Source of the DNA: Alteromonas sp. LOR
GTDB taxonomy: Bacteria > Pseudomonadota > Gammaproteobacteria > Enterobacterales > Alteromonadaceae
Length of the DNA stretch: 64,000 bases
NCBI RefSeq assembly: GCF_000753865.1
Contig: NZ_JQFW01000050.1
Span: forward strand, 116,859 to 180,858
Direction of reading: 5' to 3'
Shown: piece by piece, positions 56,670-64,000 of the stretch
Layout: each line of letters begins with the position of its first letter
Numbering within the stretch: position 1 is the first letter of the stretch
The notes under the pieces: model-generated
The model's database searches: none
Seen by the model: the letters and a program-made list of their open reading frames with translations, nothing else
What the model was told of the DNA's origin: nothing
Translations under genes and position numbers: made by a program

Positions 56670-57899
56670 TTAATGACAGCATGATGATGGCGTTTGCGTG
56701 TGGCGATACTGCATAAGTTTATTGATGCCAATACGCAGCATCAAAGCACCGAGTATGATAGCGCTTAACGCATAAGCGACCTGAATTCCACCGCCGTGTT
56801 CATGGAGCGCAGATTGGGTTTGAATTAGCCCTTGAAGCGACATCGCCGACACAAGGTAGTTAAGCAAATAGCCAAATGCAATACTTGCCGACACCACGCT
56901 AAACAAATACAGCGCAAGGGTCTTCAACCCCATTTCCTGCTTAATCATACCCATAGTAGATATGTTCGTTGCTGGCCCCGCCATAAGAAATACCAGTATA
57001 GCACCAGGCGATAACCCTGCTGCCAAGAAACCAACGGCTAAGGGCGTTGAGGCCGTTGCGCAGATGTACATCGGAATACCAATAAATGCCATTACCAACA
57101 TAGCAACAAGGCCGTCACCCCATTGCGTTAAAAAGTCGGTGGGCACCCACGTTTTAATTGCAGCAGCCAGCGCTAAACCTATCAATAACCACACCACTAT
57201 ATCTTCAAGCAGTTTTCCGCTGGCATAACGAGCCACGCGGGCAGCAGACGCTGCGGCATTTGAGACACTTGAAAATGCGTTTGAAGAGCGGTCAGTGTGC
57301 CCGGCACCGCTACTATTGGCATTCGTACTATGATTACCGCTCTCTTTCTGTGAACTACTACAGCATGACGAGGGCTGGGCGACGTCAGCTTTAGTACTGC
57401 AGCATGAGGCACTCTCCACTGGCTTTGTTGTTTCGCTTTCACAACACGAACTCACGGGTTCGGCTGTTTTATTCACTTTGTCGTCTGAGTCGCCGAACAC
57501 TTTAACCATAATTCCAGCGTATATGGCACTGGCCACTGCAGCTATTGGTCTGATGATGGCGAATAATGGGCCAAGTAACGCATACGAAACCGATACACTA
57601 TCTACCCCGGTTTCAGGCGTGGAAACAAGAAATGAAATAGTTGAAGACTTTGAGGCACCGCTGCGCCTAAGGCCCAACGCCGCGGGGATAACACCGCAAG
57701 AACACAAAGGCAAAGGAGCACCAATTACTGCAGCCTTACTAATTGACCCTATCGAGTTACTTCCCATGTGACGCTCGAGAAAAGACACTGGCACCAATTC
57801 ATGCATCACACCGGCCACAAACAGGCCTAAGAGTAACCATGGCGCAGATTCCATGAATAGCGCTAAAAAATTTTGGCCGAGCAGAATGATGTCTGACAT
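56670..57899 (-). CDS. SO_0444-type Cu/Zn efflux permease with Cys-pair loop
   Basis: 409-residue permease of the DUF318/YraQ group. About four helices at each end surround a hydrophilic loop (about 136-215). The intramembrane motif PLCSCGVIP (Cys66, Cys68) and Cys pairs at 152-153, 166-167 and 179-180 (each SCC), plus a terminal SSCCH (407-409), are striking metal-ligand candidates. Known family members export copper or zinc; the metal here is inferred. Confidence 0.88.
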   Translation of the reverse strand: MSDIILLGQNFLALFMESAPWLLLGLFVAGVMHELVPVSFLERHMGSNSIGSISKAAVIGAPLPLCSCGVIPAALGLRRSGASKSSTISFLVSTPETGVDSVSVSYALLGPLFAIIRPIAAVASAIYAGIMVKVFGDSDDKVNKTAEPVSSCCESETTKPVESASCCSTKADVAQPSSCCSSSQKESGNHSTNANSSGAGHTDRSSNAFSSVSNAAASAARVARYASGKLLEDIVVWLLIGLALAAAIKTWVPTDFLTQWGDGLVAMLVMAFIGIPMYICATASTPLAVGFLAAGLSPGAILVFLMAGPATNISTMGMIKQEMGLKTLALYLFSVVSASIAFGYLLNYLVSAMSLQGLIQTQSALHEHGGGIQVAYALSAIILGALMLRIGINKLMQYRHTQTPSSCCH

Positions 57900-58056
57900 G
57901 CTTCCTCAAATAGGGCGAAATAAAGCGTAAAAAAACATAAAACAGTTTTTTAGTATACGTGCGTCAAGTATACCAGAAAATGACCTATTCAGAAAATGAG
58001 CACGGGCAATTCGAGTTATTAGGACGTGTAAATTGAAGCCCTGTTAACCAAGAGCG

Positions 58057-58101
58057 TGTTGGGCAAGTTCTTATTGGGCTAAGTCCTATCGAGCTAGGTC
58101 G
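58057..58101. repeat. Degenerate 15-bp tandem repeat (3 units)
   Basis: TGTTGGGCAAGTTCT, TATTGGGCTAAGTCC and TATCGAGCTAGGTCG in direct succession. Confidence 0.65.
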
Positions 58102-58103
58102 TG

Positions 58104-58136
58104 AAAATAAAAAAGGCCTACACAAATGTGTAGGCC
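58104..58136 (-). terminator. Rho-independent terminator of cstA
   Basis: 9-bp stem GGCCTACAC / GTGTAGGCC with a short AAAT loop; the A-run on its left gives TTTTTTATTTT on the minus strand. Confidence 0.85.
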
Positions 58137-58212
58137 AAATGTTGACGTGCTCTACCCGATGTACTTCGCTAGAAGCAAAAGCGTGAGGTCAACCATGAAC
58201 AAGTAACGGGAG

Positions 58213-59892
58213 TTACTGTGTGTCACGCTTACTGTCTTTCTTAAGCTTTGAAACCACTGAAAACGCTTCTAGCATGACCAATACAGAAACAATCAGCACT
58301 ACCGCATCGAGAAATACCAATAGATAATTCTCTGCCAGGTAATACTCTTTTAGTTTAATAAGCCCGGCAAAAAAGGCCATAATCAACACGAATACCATAG
58401 GAATAAGTGTGTACTTCGCTGGCCTGCCAAGCTTGATAAGCATGACTGATATTACTAATAGTGTAAGACTGGCCAGTATTTGATTTGTTGAGCCGAATAG
58501 CGGCCAAATGATCATTCCACCGCCGCCAGAGGCACCGCCCGCACCAAAGGCGAGCAATAAACAACACCCCACCGCAAGCAGTGTGGCTACAACACCGTTT
58601 TTCAGTGCGTCAACTGAGTAAATGTCACCCCATTCTTGAATAATATAACGCTGAAGTCGCACACCTGAATCCATCGTAGTACCTGCAAAAAGCACAACCA
58701 TAACGGCTAAAATGGTGGATGAGAAATCAACGGGTAAACCCCACCCTTGCTGAATTAAATTAGCACCCCCGGTGATAAACGCACCTACGCTACCCGCGCC
58801 TAAATGACTGTACACTTCGTGCCATTCTTCAGGAGACGCAGCAAATGCAACGCCGCTTACTGCAACAATAGTAATAAGAGCCAGTGAACCTTCACCTACC
58901 GCACCTAAGTAACCGACAAAACGCGCATCGGTTTCTTTATCAAGCTGCTTTGAACTTGTACCCGACGCAACAATGCCGTGGAAACCGGACACCGCGCCAC
59001 AGGCAATGGTGACAAAAAGAAGAGGAATAAGACTGGGTGTATCAACGGCGGTTTGCATGTTAAATGCCGGCGCTGTGATATCAGGCATGGCGAAAAATAC
59101 AGCACCATAGAGTAAAAACAGCCCCACTAATAACTGCATACCGTTGATAAAGTCCCGCGGCTGAAGCAGCATCCATACGGGTAACAATGAGGCGATAGCA
59201 GCGTATACGAATAGGATGATAATCCAGTTAGCTTTATCCGCTAGGCCAAACATAGTCTCCGGTAAGCTGATTGGAATATAGCTGCCCGCATACACTGAAG
59301 CATAAAGCACAACAATGCCCACAAGACACAGTGGTATTAGCGCAAAATTGCGTTTTAAAAGCTGACCAATAATCAAGGCAACCGCTATTGCCATCCACGC
59401 AGGAAAAACAGCCGTAGGCTGGGACACAAAGGAATTTGCAATCACCACACCAAACACCGCATTCACCATGAGAAGAACGAGGAAAATAACAATCATGAAC
59501 AACGAGCGAGAGCGCTTACCGATAACGCTTTCAGACAATGCTCCCATTGACTTTCCTTTATGCCGAGCACTGGCCCACAGTGCGCCCATATCGTGAACAC
59601 CAGCGAACAGTATTGTACCAAATACAACCCAAAGCACTGCGGGGACCCATCCCCAGTACACCGCGATTGCAGGCCCTACAATGGGAGCCGCACCAGCAAC
59701 TGACGTAAAATGGTGCCCCCAGAGCACGACTTTATTGGTAGGTACGAAATCTTTTCCGTCCTGCTCGGTATGAGCGGGCGTGACAAAATTATCGTCTAAC
59801 TTGAAAATGCGGTTAGCGATAAATTTTGAATACACAAACCACCCGAAAAGCATTCCGATGATCCCAAGTATTACAATAGCTATAGACTGCAT
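58213..59892 (-). CDS. cstA: CstA-family carbon-starvation / peptide-pyruvate transporter
   Basis: Multi-helix membrane protein (about 15-16 helices), 559 residues. Family motifs: KVVLWGHHFTSVAGAAPIVG, GPAIAVYWGWVPA, FHGIVASGTSSKQL and MDSGVRLQRYI. It is shorter than E. coli CstA (701) and BtsT, so the substrate (peptides or pyruvate) is open. No YbdD-type small partner gene was seen. Confidence 0.9.
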   Translation of the reverse strand: MQSIAIVILGIIGMLFGWFVYSKFIANRIFKLDDNFVTPAHTEQDGKDFVPTNKVVLWGHHFTSVAGAAPIVGPAIAVYWGWVPAVLWVVFGTILFAGVHDMGALWASARHKGKSMGALSESVIGKRSRSLFMIVIFLVLLMVNAVFGVVIANSFVSQPTAVFPAWMAIAVALIIGQLLKRNFALIPLCLVGIVVLYASVYAGSYIPISLPETMFGLADKANWIIILFVYAAIASLLPVWMLLQPRDFINGMQLLVGLFLLYGAVFFAMPDITAPAFNMQTAVDTPSLIPLLFVTIACGAVSGFHGIVASGTSSKQLDKETDARFVGYLGAVGEGSLALITIVAVSGVAFAASPEEWHEVYSHLGAGSVGAFITGGANLIQQGWGLPVDFSSTILAVMVVLFAGTTMDSGVRLQRYIIQEWGDIYSVDALKNGVVATLLAVGCCLLLAFGAGGASGGGGMIIWPLFGSTNQILASLTLLVISVMLIKLGRPAKYTLIPMVFVLIMAFFAGLIKLKEYYLAENYLLVFLDAVVLIVSVLVMLEAFSVVSKLKKDSKRDTQ

Positions 59893-60243
59893 AAAGTTTT
59901 CCCACTGTCGTTTTGGCCAGGCACGTATGTACGCTCTGTTTTGTTATTTATGTGTAAAACCTAATAACCCGTAATTAAAGCATTTTTTACACACAATGCG
60001 AGGCGATATTAGACCAAAGTCTAACTTTCTAAAAGCCGATTCAAACAAGTCATACCAATGTTCTAACAATCGAAACAATCAAAGGTAAGGCTTGGCCCTC
60101 TTAACTGAGGTTGAACAGAATTTGCTACAGCCTCATCAATTCGTCTTTATTTACGTGTAATTGACAGTCTAATACTTTAAAAAAGAATCATTCTCGTTTA
60201 TAAAGCGTCTCATTAATCAAATTGCACACATAAAGTAAATAAA
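59893..60243. other. cstA / PepSY divergent intergenic region
   Basis: 351 nt with the Fur-like site listed separately near its right end. The rest shows nothing recognisable. Confidence 0.5.
60183..60202. promoter_or_regulatory. Fur-box-like site before the PepSY gene
   Basis: AAGAATCATTCTCGTTTA; the reverse strand reads AACGAGAATGATTC, a common Fur-site core. 42 nt upstream of the PepSY start, suggesting iron control. Confidence 0.5.
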
Positions 60244-60762
60244 ATGGCATCACCAAAACTTCACATGGCGTTTCGTAAGTACCACCGATGGTTGGGCTTC
60301 TTTTTATCTGGGATCATGGCAATTTATGCATTGAGCGGTGTCTTGCTCATTTTCAGGCCCACTGACTTTTTAAAGTATGAGCAGGTGCAAACTCGACAGC
60401 TCAGCGCAAACCTATCGGCAGAAGATGTGAGTTCTGCTATTAAAGTAAGAGGCTTAAAGGTTATTAGTGAAGACAACGACACTATCACGCTTAATGTAGG
60501 TGAATACGATAAGGCATCGGGCACAGCCACACTAACACGAAAAGACTACCCTATTGTGTTAGCTAAAATGGTAAAGCTGCACAAAGCGACGAACAACAGT
60601 CCTTTATTCTACTTAAACATCGCGTTTGGCGTAAGCTTGCTATTTTTTGTGGTGTCGGCGTTTTTAATGTTTATGCCAAAGTTACCCATGTACAAAAACG
60701 GGCTTAAAATTGCGGGAATAGGCGCTGCGGTAGCAGTATTAACAGTTATTTTTGGCTCTTAA
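60244..60762 (+). CDS. PepSY-associated membrane protein
   Basis: 172 residues: N-terminal RKYHRWLGFF then a helix (about 17-35), a soluble middle (about 40-115), and two more helices (about 120-140 and 150-170). The KxHRWLG start is typical of PepSY-TM proteins found with siderophore systems. It is shorter than full PepSY-TM reductase-like proteins. The Fur-like site upstream supports an iron-linked role. Confidence 0.8.
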   Translation: MASPKLHMAFRKYHRWLGFFLSGIMAIYALSGVLLIFRPTDFLKYEQVQTRQLSANLSAEDVSSAIKVRGLKVISEDNDTITLNVGEYDKASGTATLTRKDYPIVLAKMVKLHKATNNSPLFYLNIAFGVSLLFFVVSAFLMFMPKLPMYKNGLKIAGIGAAVAVLTVIFGS

Positions 60763-60837
60763 AGAGTATGCCTTACTTATCTAGAATAGATATTGAGATC
60801 GTGAATAGATAGTGAGTCCAAGCAACGATTTTGATAA

Positions 60838-60870
60838 AAAGGACGCCTCAGTATGACTAAGGCGCCCTTT
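60838..60870. terminator. Bidirectional terminator between PepSY and esterase genes
   Basis: 11-bp stem with one mismatch (AAAGGACGCCT / AGGCGCCCTTT); TTTTTATC follows on the minus strand. Confidence 0.75.
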
Positions 60871-60889
60871 CATTTAATAGTGACTCGCC

Positions 60890-61885
60890 CTAAATAGCGT
60901 TTAAGAAAAACTGCTTTATCTCTTTGTATACTGTCACCGATTCCGGCGTATTGTGCGCCACTAAATAGTCAGCATGGGAGAGCCCTTCAAACACCTCTAG
61001 CTGAGTGTAAATACCGCACTCTCTTAATTTGCGATTCACTCGCACTGTGTCACTTAAAAATAAATCCCGAGTCCCTGTCACCAATATTGTGGGTGGCAAC
61101 CCAGTAAAATCACCATACAAAGGAGAAACGCTAGGTTCTGTGAGCGAATGTTTACCTGCGTACAGCATAGCCGCAGCCTTAAGTAGCCCTTGGTAACTCA
61201 CAAGTATTCTATCGACGCCCTCATTGATAACTAACGAATCACTGGTATTAGATAAGTCTGCCCAAGGCGTACCTGTATAAGCAGCTATTGGTAGCTCAAT
61301 ATTTTGCTTCTTAAGCTTTTGCAGTAATGACAGTGCTAGCCCACCGCCTGCTGATGTGCCTCCGACAAAAATATTGTTAGCACCATAGCTATCCTTCAAA
61401 TGGCAATAAGCGGTAAACGCATCATCTAACGCTTGAGGAGACCGCGAAGAAGGTGGCATGCGGTAATCAACGCAATACACCACAATGCCCAACCTGCTGG
61501 CGATTAAAATGCCTTCCTCAATGCTTGGAAGGCCTGCAAAAAAGACATAAGCACCGCCGTGGAAGTCGATATACACCTTACCTTCAAAACCCGCGCTAAT
61601 ATCGGTAGGCGTCACTTTACGAATGCTCACTCCCGCAACGCTTATTAGCTCAACGGCAACGTTAAACTGCTTGCGCATCGCTTTTACTTTCTTCTTTTGC
61701 TGGGTGTTGACCAAGTGTATCTGCTCAAGCCATTGCGCTTTGGTACAAGGCGAATTAGCTTTAACGGCATTTAAAGAAGGTGTAGGAAACTGGGACATTG
61801 CCTGTTTCATTTCATCACTTAAGCCTGTAGGAGTGTCGATGGTTCGACTAAGGCCCAGGGATGAACTATTTGTATTATCAGGCAT
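60890..61885 (-). CDS. Alpha/beta hydrolase, HSL-type esterase
   Basis: 331 residues. Oxyanion motif HGGA (109-112), nucleophile Ser178 in GGTSAGG, acid Asp in GTRDLFLSD and His in GLSHADYL fit the hormone-sensitive-lipase group of carboxylesterases. No signal peptide. HGGA replaces the more usual HGGG. Natural substrate unknown. Confidence 0.88.
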   Translation of the reverse strand: MPDNTNSSSLGLSRTIDTPTGLSDEMKQAMSQFPTPSLNAVKANSPCTKAQWLEQIHLVNTQQKKKVKAMRKQFNVAVELISVAGVSIRKVTPTDISAGFEGKVYIDFHGGAYVFFAGLPSIEEGILIASRLGIVVYCVDYRMPPSSRSPQALDDAFTAYCHLKDSYGANNIFVGGTSAGGGLALSLLQKLKKQNIELPIAAYTGTPWADLSNTSDSLVINEGVDRILVSYQGLLKAAAMLYAGKHSLTEPSVSPLYGDFTGLPPTILVTGTRDLFLSDTVRVNRKLRECGIYTQLEVFEGLSHADYLVAHNTPESVTVYKEIKQFFLNAI

Positions 61886-62352
61886 GGCCTTTATTTCCCA
61901 TTATTGAAATACGTATCTTGAAATACGTATCTTGAAATACCTGGCGCGATAGATGCTGCTTTGACTCAAAAATAGAGCCCTGCACAGCAGTTAAATTCTG
62001 TACATAAACACGCTAAAACCGCTTTTTGTCAAATACTCTTTACGAATGGTAATCGACCAGAGAGTGCTTGTTACAAAATACGTTATAAAAGAATACAGAC
62101 TGATCCAGTCAGTTTAAACAGCCGTGATTAAACCGCAGTAATTACACATCAGTAGATACACACCAGTGAGTAGATATAAGCTTATAAACACTTTCTAATA
62201 CACATGCTCCGGTAAAAAGGGCAAGTGCAGTATTATTTAGTAAGCTCTTAGGTTATAACTATCTCCGAAAAACCAATAACAAACAACGTTGCCATTTATT
62301 TCTTACCTACAGACATACATTGCGACTAATGACGACTAATAAGGAAATTGAC
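61886..62352. other. Intergenic region between esterase and TraB-like genes
   Basis: 467 nt with a 14-bp tandem repeat (61904-61945) and a weaker one near 62131-62172 (GTAATTACACATCA, GTAGATACACACCA). Promoters of both divergent genes are expected here. Confidence 0.5.
61904..61945. repeat. 14-bp tandem repeat (3 units)
   Basis: Two identical units TTGAAATACGTATC followed by TTGAAATACCTGGC. Confidence 0.85.
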
Positions 62353-63261
62353 ATGAAATCACGTACTTTTCGCAAATTGGCTGCAGGAATTGGGCTCGCG
62401 TTGCTATCGACCACCGCACTCAGTACTGAAAACGCTGCAAATGCCAGCAATGGCAACGATGGCACCTCTATTTGGGAAGTAACAAAAAACGGTGACACCG
62501 TCTATATCGGTGGCACTATTCACATTCTCCCGGTATCAGAGTTCCCGTTACCCACACAATTCACTGCCATCTATCAGCAAAGTGACACCGTGGTTTTTGA
62601 AGCCGAGCTACCTGACTCAACAGATGTTGCCGCGCAGCAACAGATGATGATGGAGCTATCCTACCAGAATGGGGAAACGCTTAAAGATACTCTGACAGAC
62701 GAAACCTTTAAGGCCTTAGACCAATATTTATCTGCCTTCGGCGCTAGTGCAAATCAGTTAGCCAGTTTTAAACCGGGTTTTGTCACTACTATGTTAGTCA
62801 CGATGGAAGCACAACGAGCGCAAATGGCTGGCGAAGGTGTAGACGCCTATTTCACTCAATTAGCAAAGCGAGACAACAAGGACAGAGAATATTTAGAGTC
62901 GCTGGACTTTCAAATTAATATGCTTGCTAATTTAGGCGACGGTGAGGAAGAACGCTTTATATCCGAAACTCTGGCGACGTTACCCGATCTTAAAAGTGAA
63001 CTTGAACAAACGATAAAAGCGTGGCGTGCAGGTGATACAGAAGCCCTAAACACACTGGTTATTCAAACCTTCAAACAAGAAGCGCCAGAATCCTATGACG
63101 ATGTGTTTACCAAACGCAATATAAACTGGATACCTCAAATAGAAGCCATGTTTGGTGATGACGACCAAGAGTTTGTACTAGTAGGTGCAGGCCATCTCGT
63201 TGGCGAAGACAACGTACTTAAACTGCTTGAGCAAAAAGGGTACTCGGTTAAACAGCTTTAG
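62353..63261 (+). CDS. TraB/GumN-family exported protein
   Basis: 302 residues with a signal peptide (1-24). Family hallmarks are the N-terminal YIGGTIHILP (GxxH) and the C-terminal VLVGAGHLVGEDNVLKLLEQKGY, whose two His/Gly motifs form the TIKI/TraB metal site of a putative metalloprotease. ATG 62353 is chosen because AAGGA lies 8 nt before it and the signal peptide begins there; an ATG 11 codons upstream is rejected. Confidence 0.88.
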   Translation: MKSRTFRKLAAGIGLALLSTTALSTENAANASNGNDGTSIWEVTKNGDTVYIGGTIHILPVSEFPLPTQFTAIYQQSDTVVFEAELPDSTDVAAQQQMMMELSYQNGETLKDTLTDETFKALDQYLSAFGASANQLASFKPGFVTTMLVTMEAQRAQMAGEGVDAYFTQLAKRDNKDREYLESLDFQINMLANLGDGEEERFISETLATLPDLKSELEQTIKAWRAGDTEALNTLVIQTFKQEAPESYDDVFTKRNINWIPQIEAMFGDDDQEFVLVGAGHLVGEDNVLKLLEQKGYSVKQL

Positions 63262-63590
63262 CTCAGACTCCCAGCTGCATGGATGGGTCTGCGGCGAGCA
63301 TCTTCCTCTTTGCACAGGCTCCATACCATAGATGCCAAAAGGGGTCGCTTGTGCAATCTAGAACTCTCAGCTGCATGGATGAAGCTGTTAAGCCGCTAAT
63401 ATAAAAGAAGAGACGGGTTCACGGTGTGTTTCCTCCTCTCCCGCAAGCTTATTCCTAGTGCTAAGGGAATGAAATCAATATGCCGTTTCAAACCTTCCAC
63501 AGCATGGATGCTGTGGCAGAGCGCCCATGGATGGGTTCACCGCGTGTTTGAAACGGCATATTGATTCCATGACTTTCCAGAAAGCATAAA
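63262..63590. repeat. Hairpin-rich repeat region with four CATGGATG words
   Basis: CATGGATG occurs at 63278, 63374, 63503 and 63526, each with flanking complementary arms (for example CCACAGC-ATGGAT-GCTGTGG at 63497-63516). Two 20-bp modules (63412-63431 and 63530-63549) share GGGTTCAC and GTGTTT. No open frame spans it. Confidence 0.8.
63473..63566. repeat. 21-bp perfect inverted repeat enclosing two small hairpins
   Basis: Left arm 63473-63493 (AATCAATATGCCGTTTCAAAC) pairs perfectly with 63546-63566; the 52-nt interior holds two CATGGATG hairpins, giving a cruciform or branched RNA. Confidence 0.88.
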
Positions 63591-63593
63591 AAA

Positions 63594-63617
63594 AGCGCAC
63601 CTAAGTGCGCTTTTTTG
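63594..63617 (-). terminator. Bidirectional terminator next to tuf
   Basis: AGCGCAC/GTGCGCT stem with a 4-nt loop, A-run on the left and T-run on the right; it ends tuf on the minus strand. Confidence 0.85.
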
Positions 63618-63639
63618 TGCAGTGTTTGCAGAGTCTAGA

Positions 63640-64000
63640 TTAGTCTAGGATCTTCGCAACAACACCAGCACCTACTGTACGACCACCTTCGCGGATTGCG
63701 AAACGTAGACCTTCGTCCATCGCAATCGGAGCAATTAGCTCAACTTTAAATTTAAGGTTGTCACCAGGCATTACCATTTCTACGCCTTCTGGAAGCTCTA
63801 CAGCACCAGTTACGTCAGTTGTACGGAAGTAGAACTGTGGACGATAGCCTTTGAAGAATGGAGTATGACGGCCACCTTCGTCTTTAGACAATACGTACAC
63901 TTCTGCTTCGAACTTAGTGTGTGGGTTGATTGAACCAGGCTTAGCTAGTACTTGTCCACGCTCTACGTCATCACGCTTAGTACCACGTAGTAGTACACCA
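63640..64000 (-). CDS. tuf: Elongation factor Tu, C-terminal part (cut by window edge)
   Basis: The last 120 codons of EF-Tu, reading from the window end. They include [35 protein letters not shown] and the end [15 protein letters not shown] of domains 2-3. An internal Met at 63900 is not the start; the frame stays open to 64000. The 5' part lies outside the window. Confidence 0.97.
   Translation of the reverse strand, partial: GVLLRGTKRDDVERGQVLAKPGSINPHTKFEAEVYVLSKDEGGRHTPFFKGYRPQFYFRTTDVTGAVELPEGVEMVMPGDNLKFKVELIAPIAMDEGLRFAIREGGRTVGAGVVAKILD

Larger units (their letters stand above)
57900..58212. other. Intergenic region between the metal permease and cstA genes
   Basis: 313 nt with a 15-bp tandem repeat and the cstA terminator, listed separately. 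Also a direct pair CAGAAAATGA near 57972 and 57989. Confidence 0.5.

Noticed and set aside
63262..63590. tRNA gene next to tuf
   Set aside because: No cloverleaf, TTC loop or acceptor stem could be drawn; the structure is the CATGGATG hairpins.

Overview
The window looks like chromosomal DNA of a marine gammaproteobacterium of the Alteromonas group. Supporting signs are a GC content in the mid-40s, E. coli-like housekeeping gene order with Alteromonadales variations (panP in place of panD beside panBC, EAL-HDOD proteins, an SO_0444-type metal permease, a DUF2959 lipoprotein), and iron uptake by TonB-dependent receptor plus PiuC-type hydroxylase. No rRNA, tRNA, CRISPR array, prophage or IS element was recognised.

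Layout. 0.2-6.2 kb: secreted S8 protease, exported M20 peptidase and a class I-like HMG-CoA reductase. 6.5-12 kb: the most distinctive accessory locus, a candidate ribosomally made, ATP-grasp-modified peptide (RiPP) cluster. It holds a structured leader with a possible short ORF, a CvaA/HlyD-type adaptor, a C39-peptidase ABC exporter, a LuxR-type regulator, a 64-residue precursor with a Gly-Gly leader, and a graspetide-type ATP-grasp ligase. 12-18 kb: hslU, hslV, ftsN, priA and rpmE in conserved order. 18-27 kb: malic enzyme, divergent metJ/metF around MetJ operators, yihY-pip-dtd-yiiD, and a lipoprotein/small membrane protein pair. 27-36.6 kb: the rpoH-ftsX-ftsE-ftsY/rsmD block, interrupted by two tandem EAL-HDOD genes, then yjaG and yhgN. 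37-47 kb: pepB, sfsA-dksA-gluQ-pcnB-folK-panB-panC, then convergent panP. 47-51 kb: a degenerate EAL protein, a TrmB-like methyltransferase and the yadGH transporter. 51-64 kb: siderophore receptor and PiuC-type hydroxylase behind a Fur-like site, a TonB-domain protein lacking a membrane anchor, a CNNM protein, a Cys-rich Cu/Zn permease, cstA, a PepSY protein, an esterase, a TraB/GumN protein, and the 3' end of tuf at the window edge.

Two genome-scale signals lie outside the genes. Many intergenic gaps carry short imperfect tandem repeats (units of 13-19 bp, 2-4 copies) whose sequence differs at each locus. A 115-bp element occurs twice about 9 kb apart, and one copy supplies the last codons and stop of a gene. 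A hairpin-rich region built on the word CATGGATG lies next to tuf. pcnB appears to use a non-canonical AUC/AUU start, as in E. coli. All functional calls rest on motif reading and remembered family features; no database search was run.
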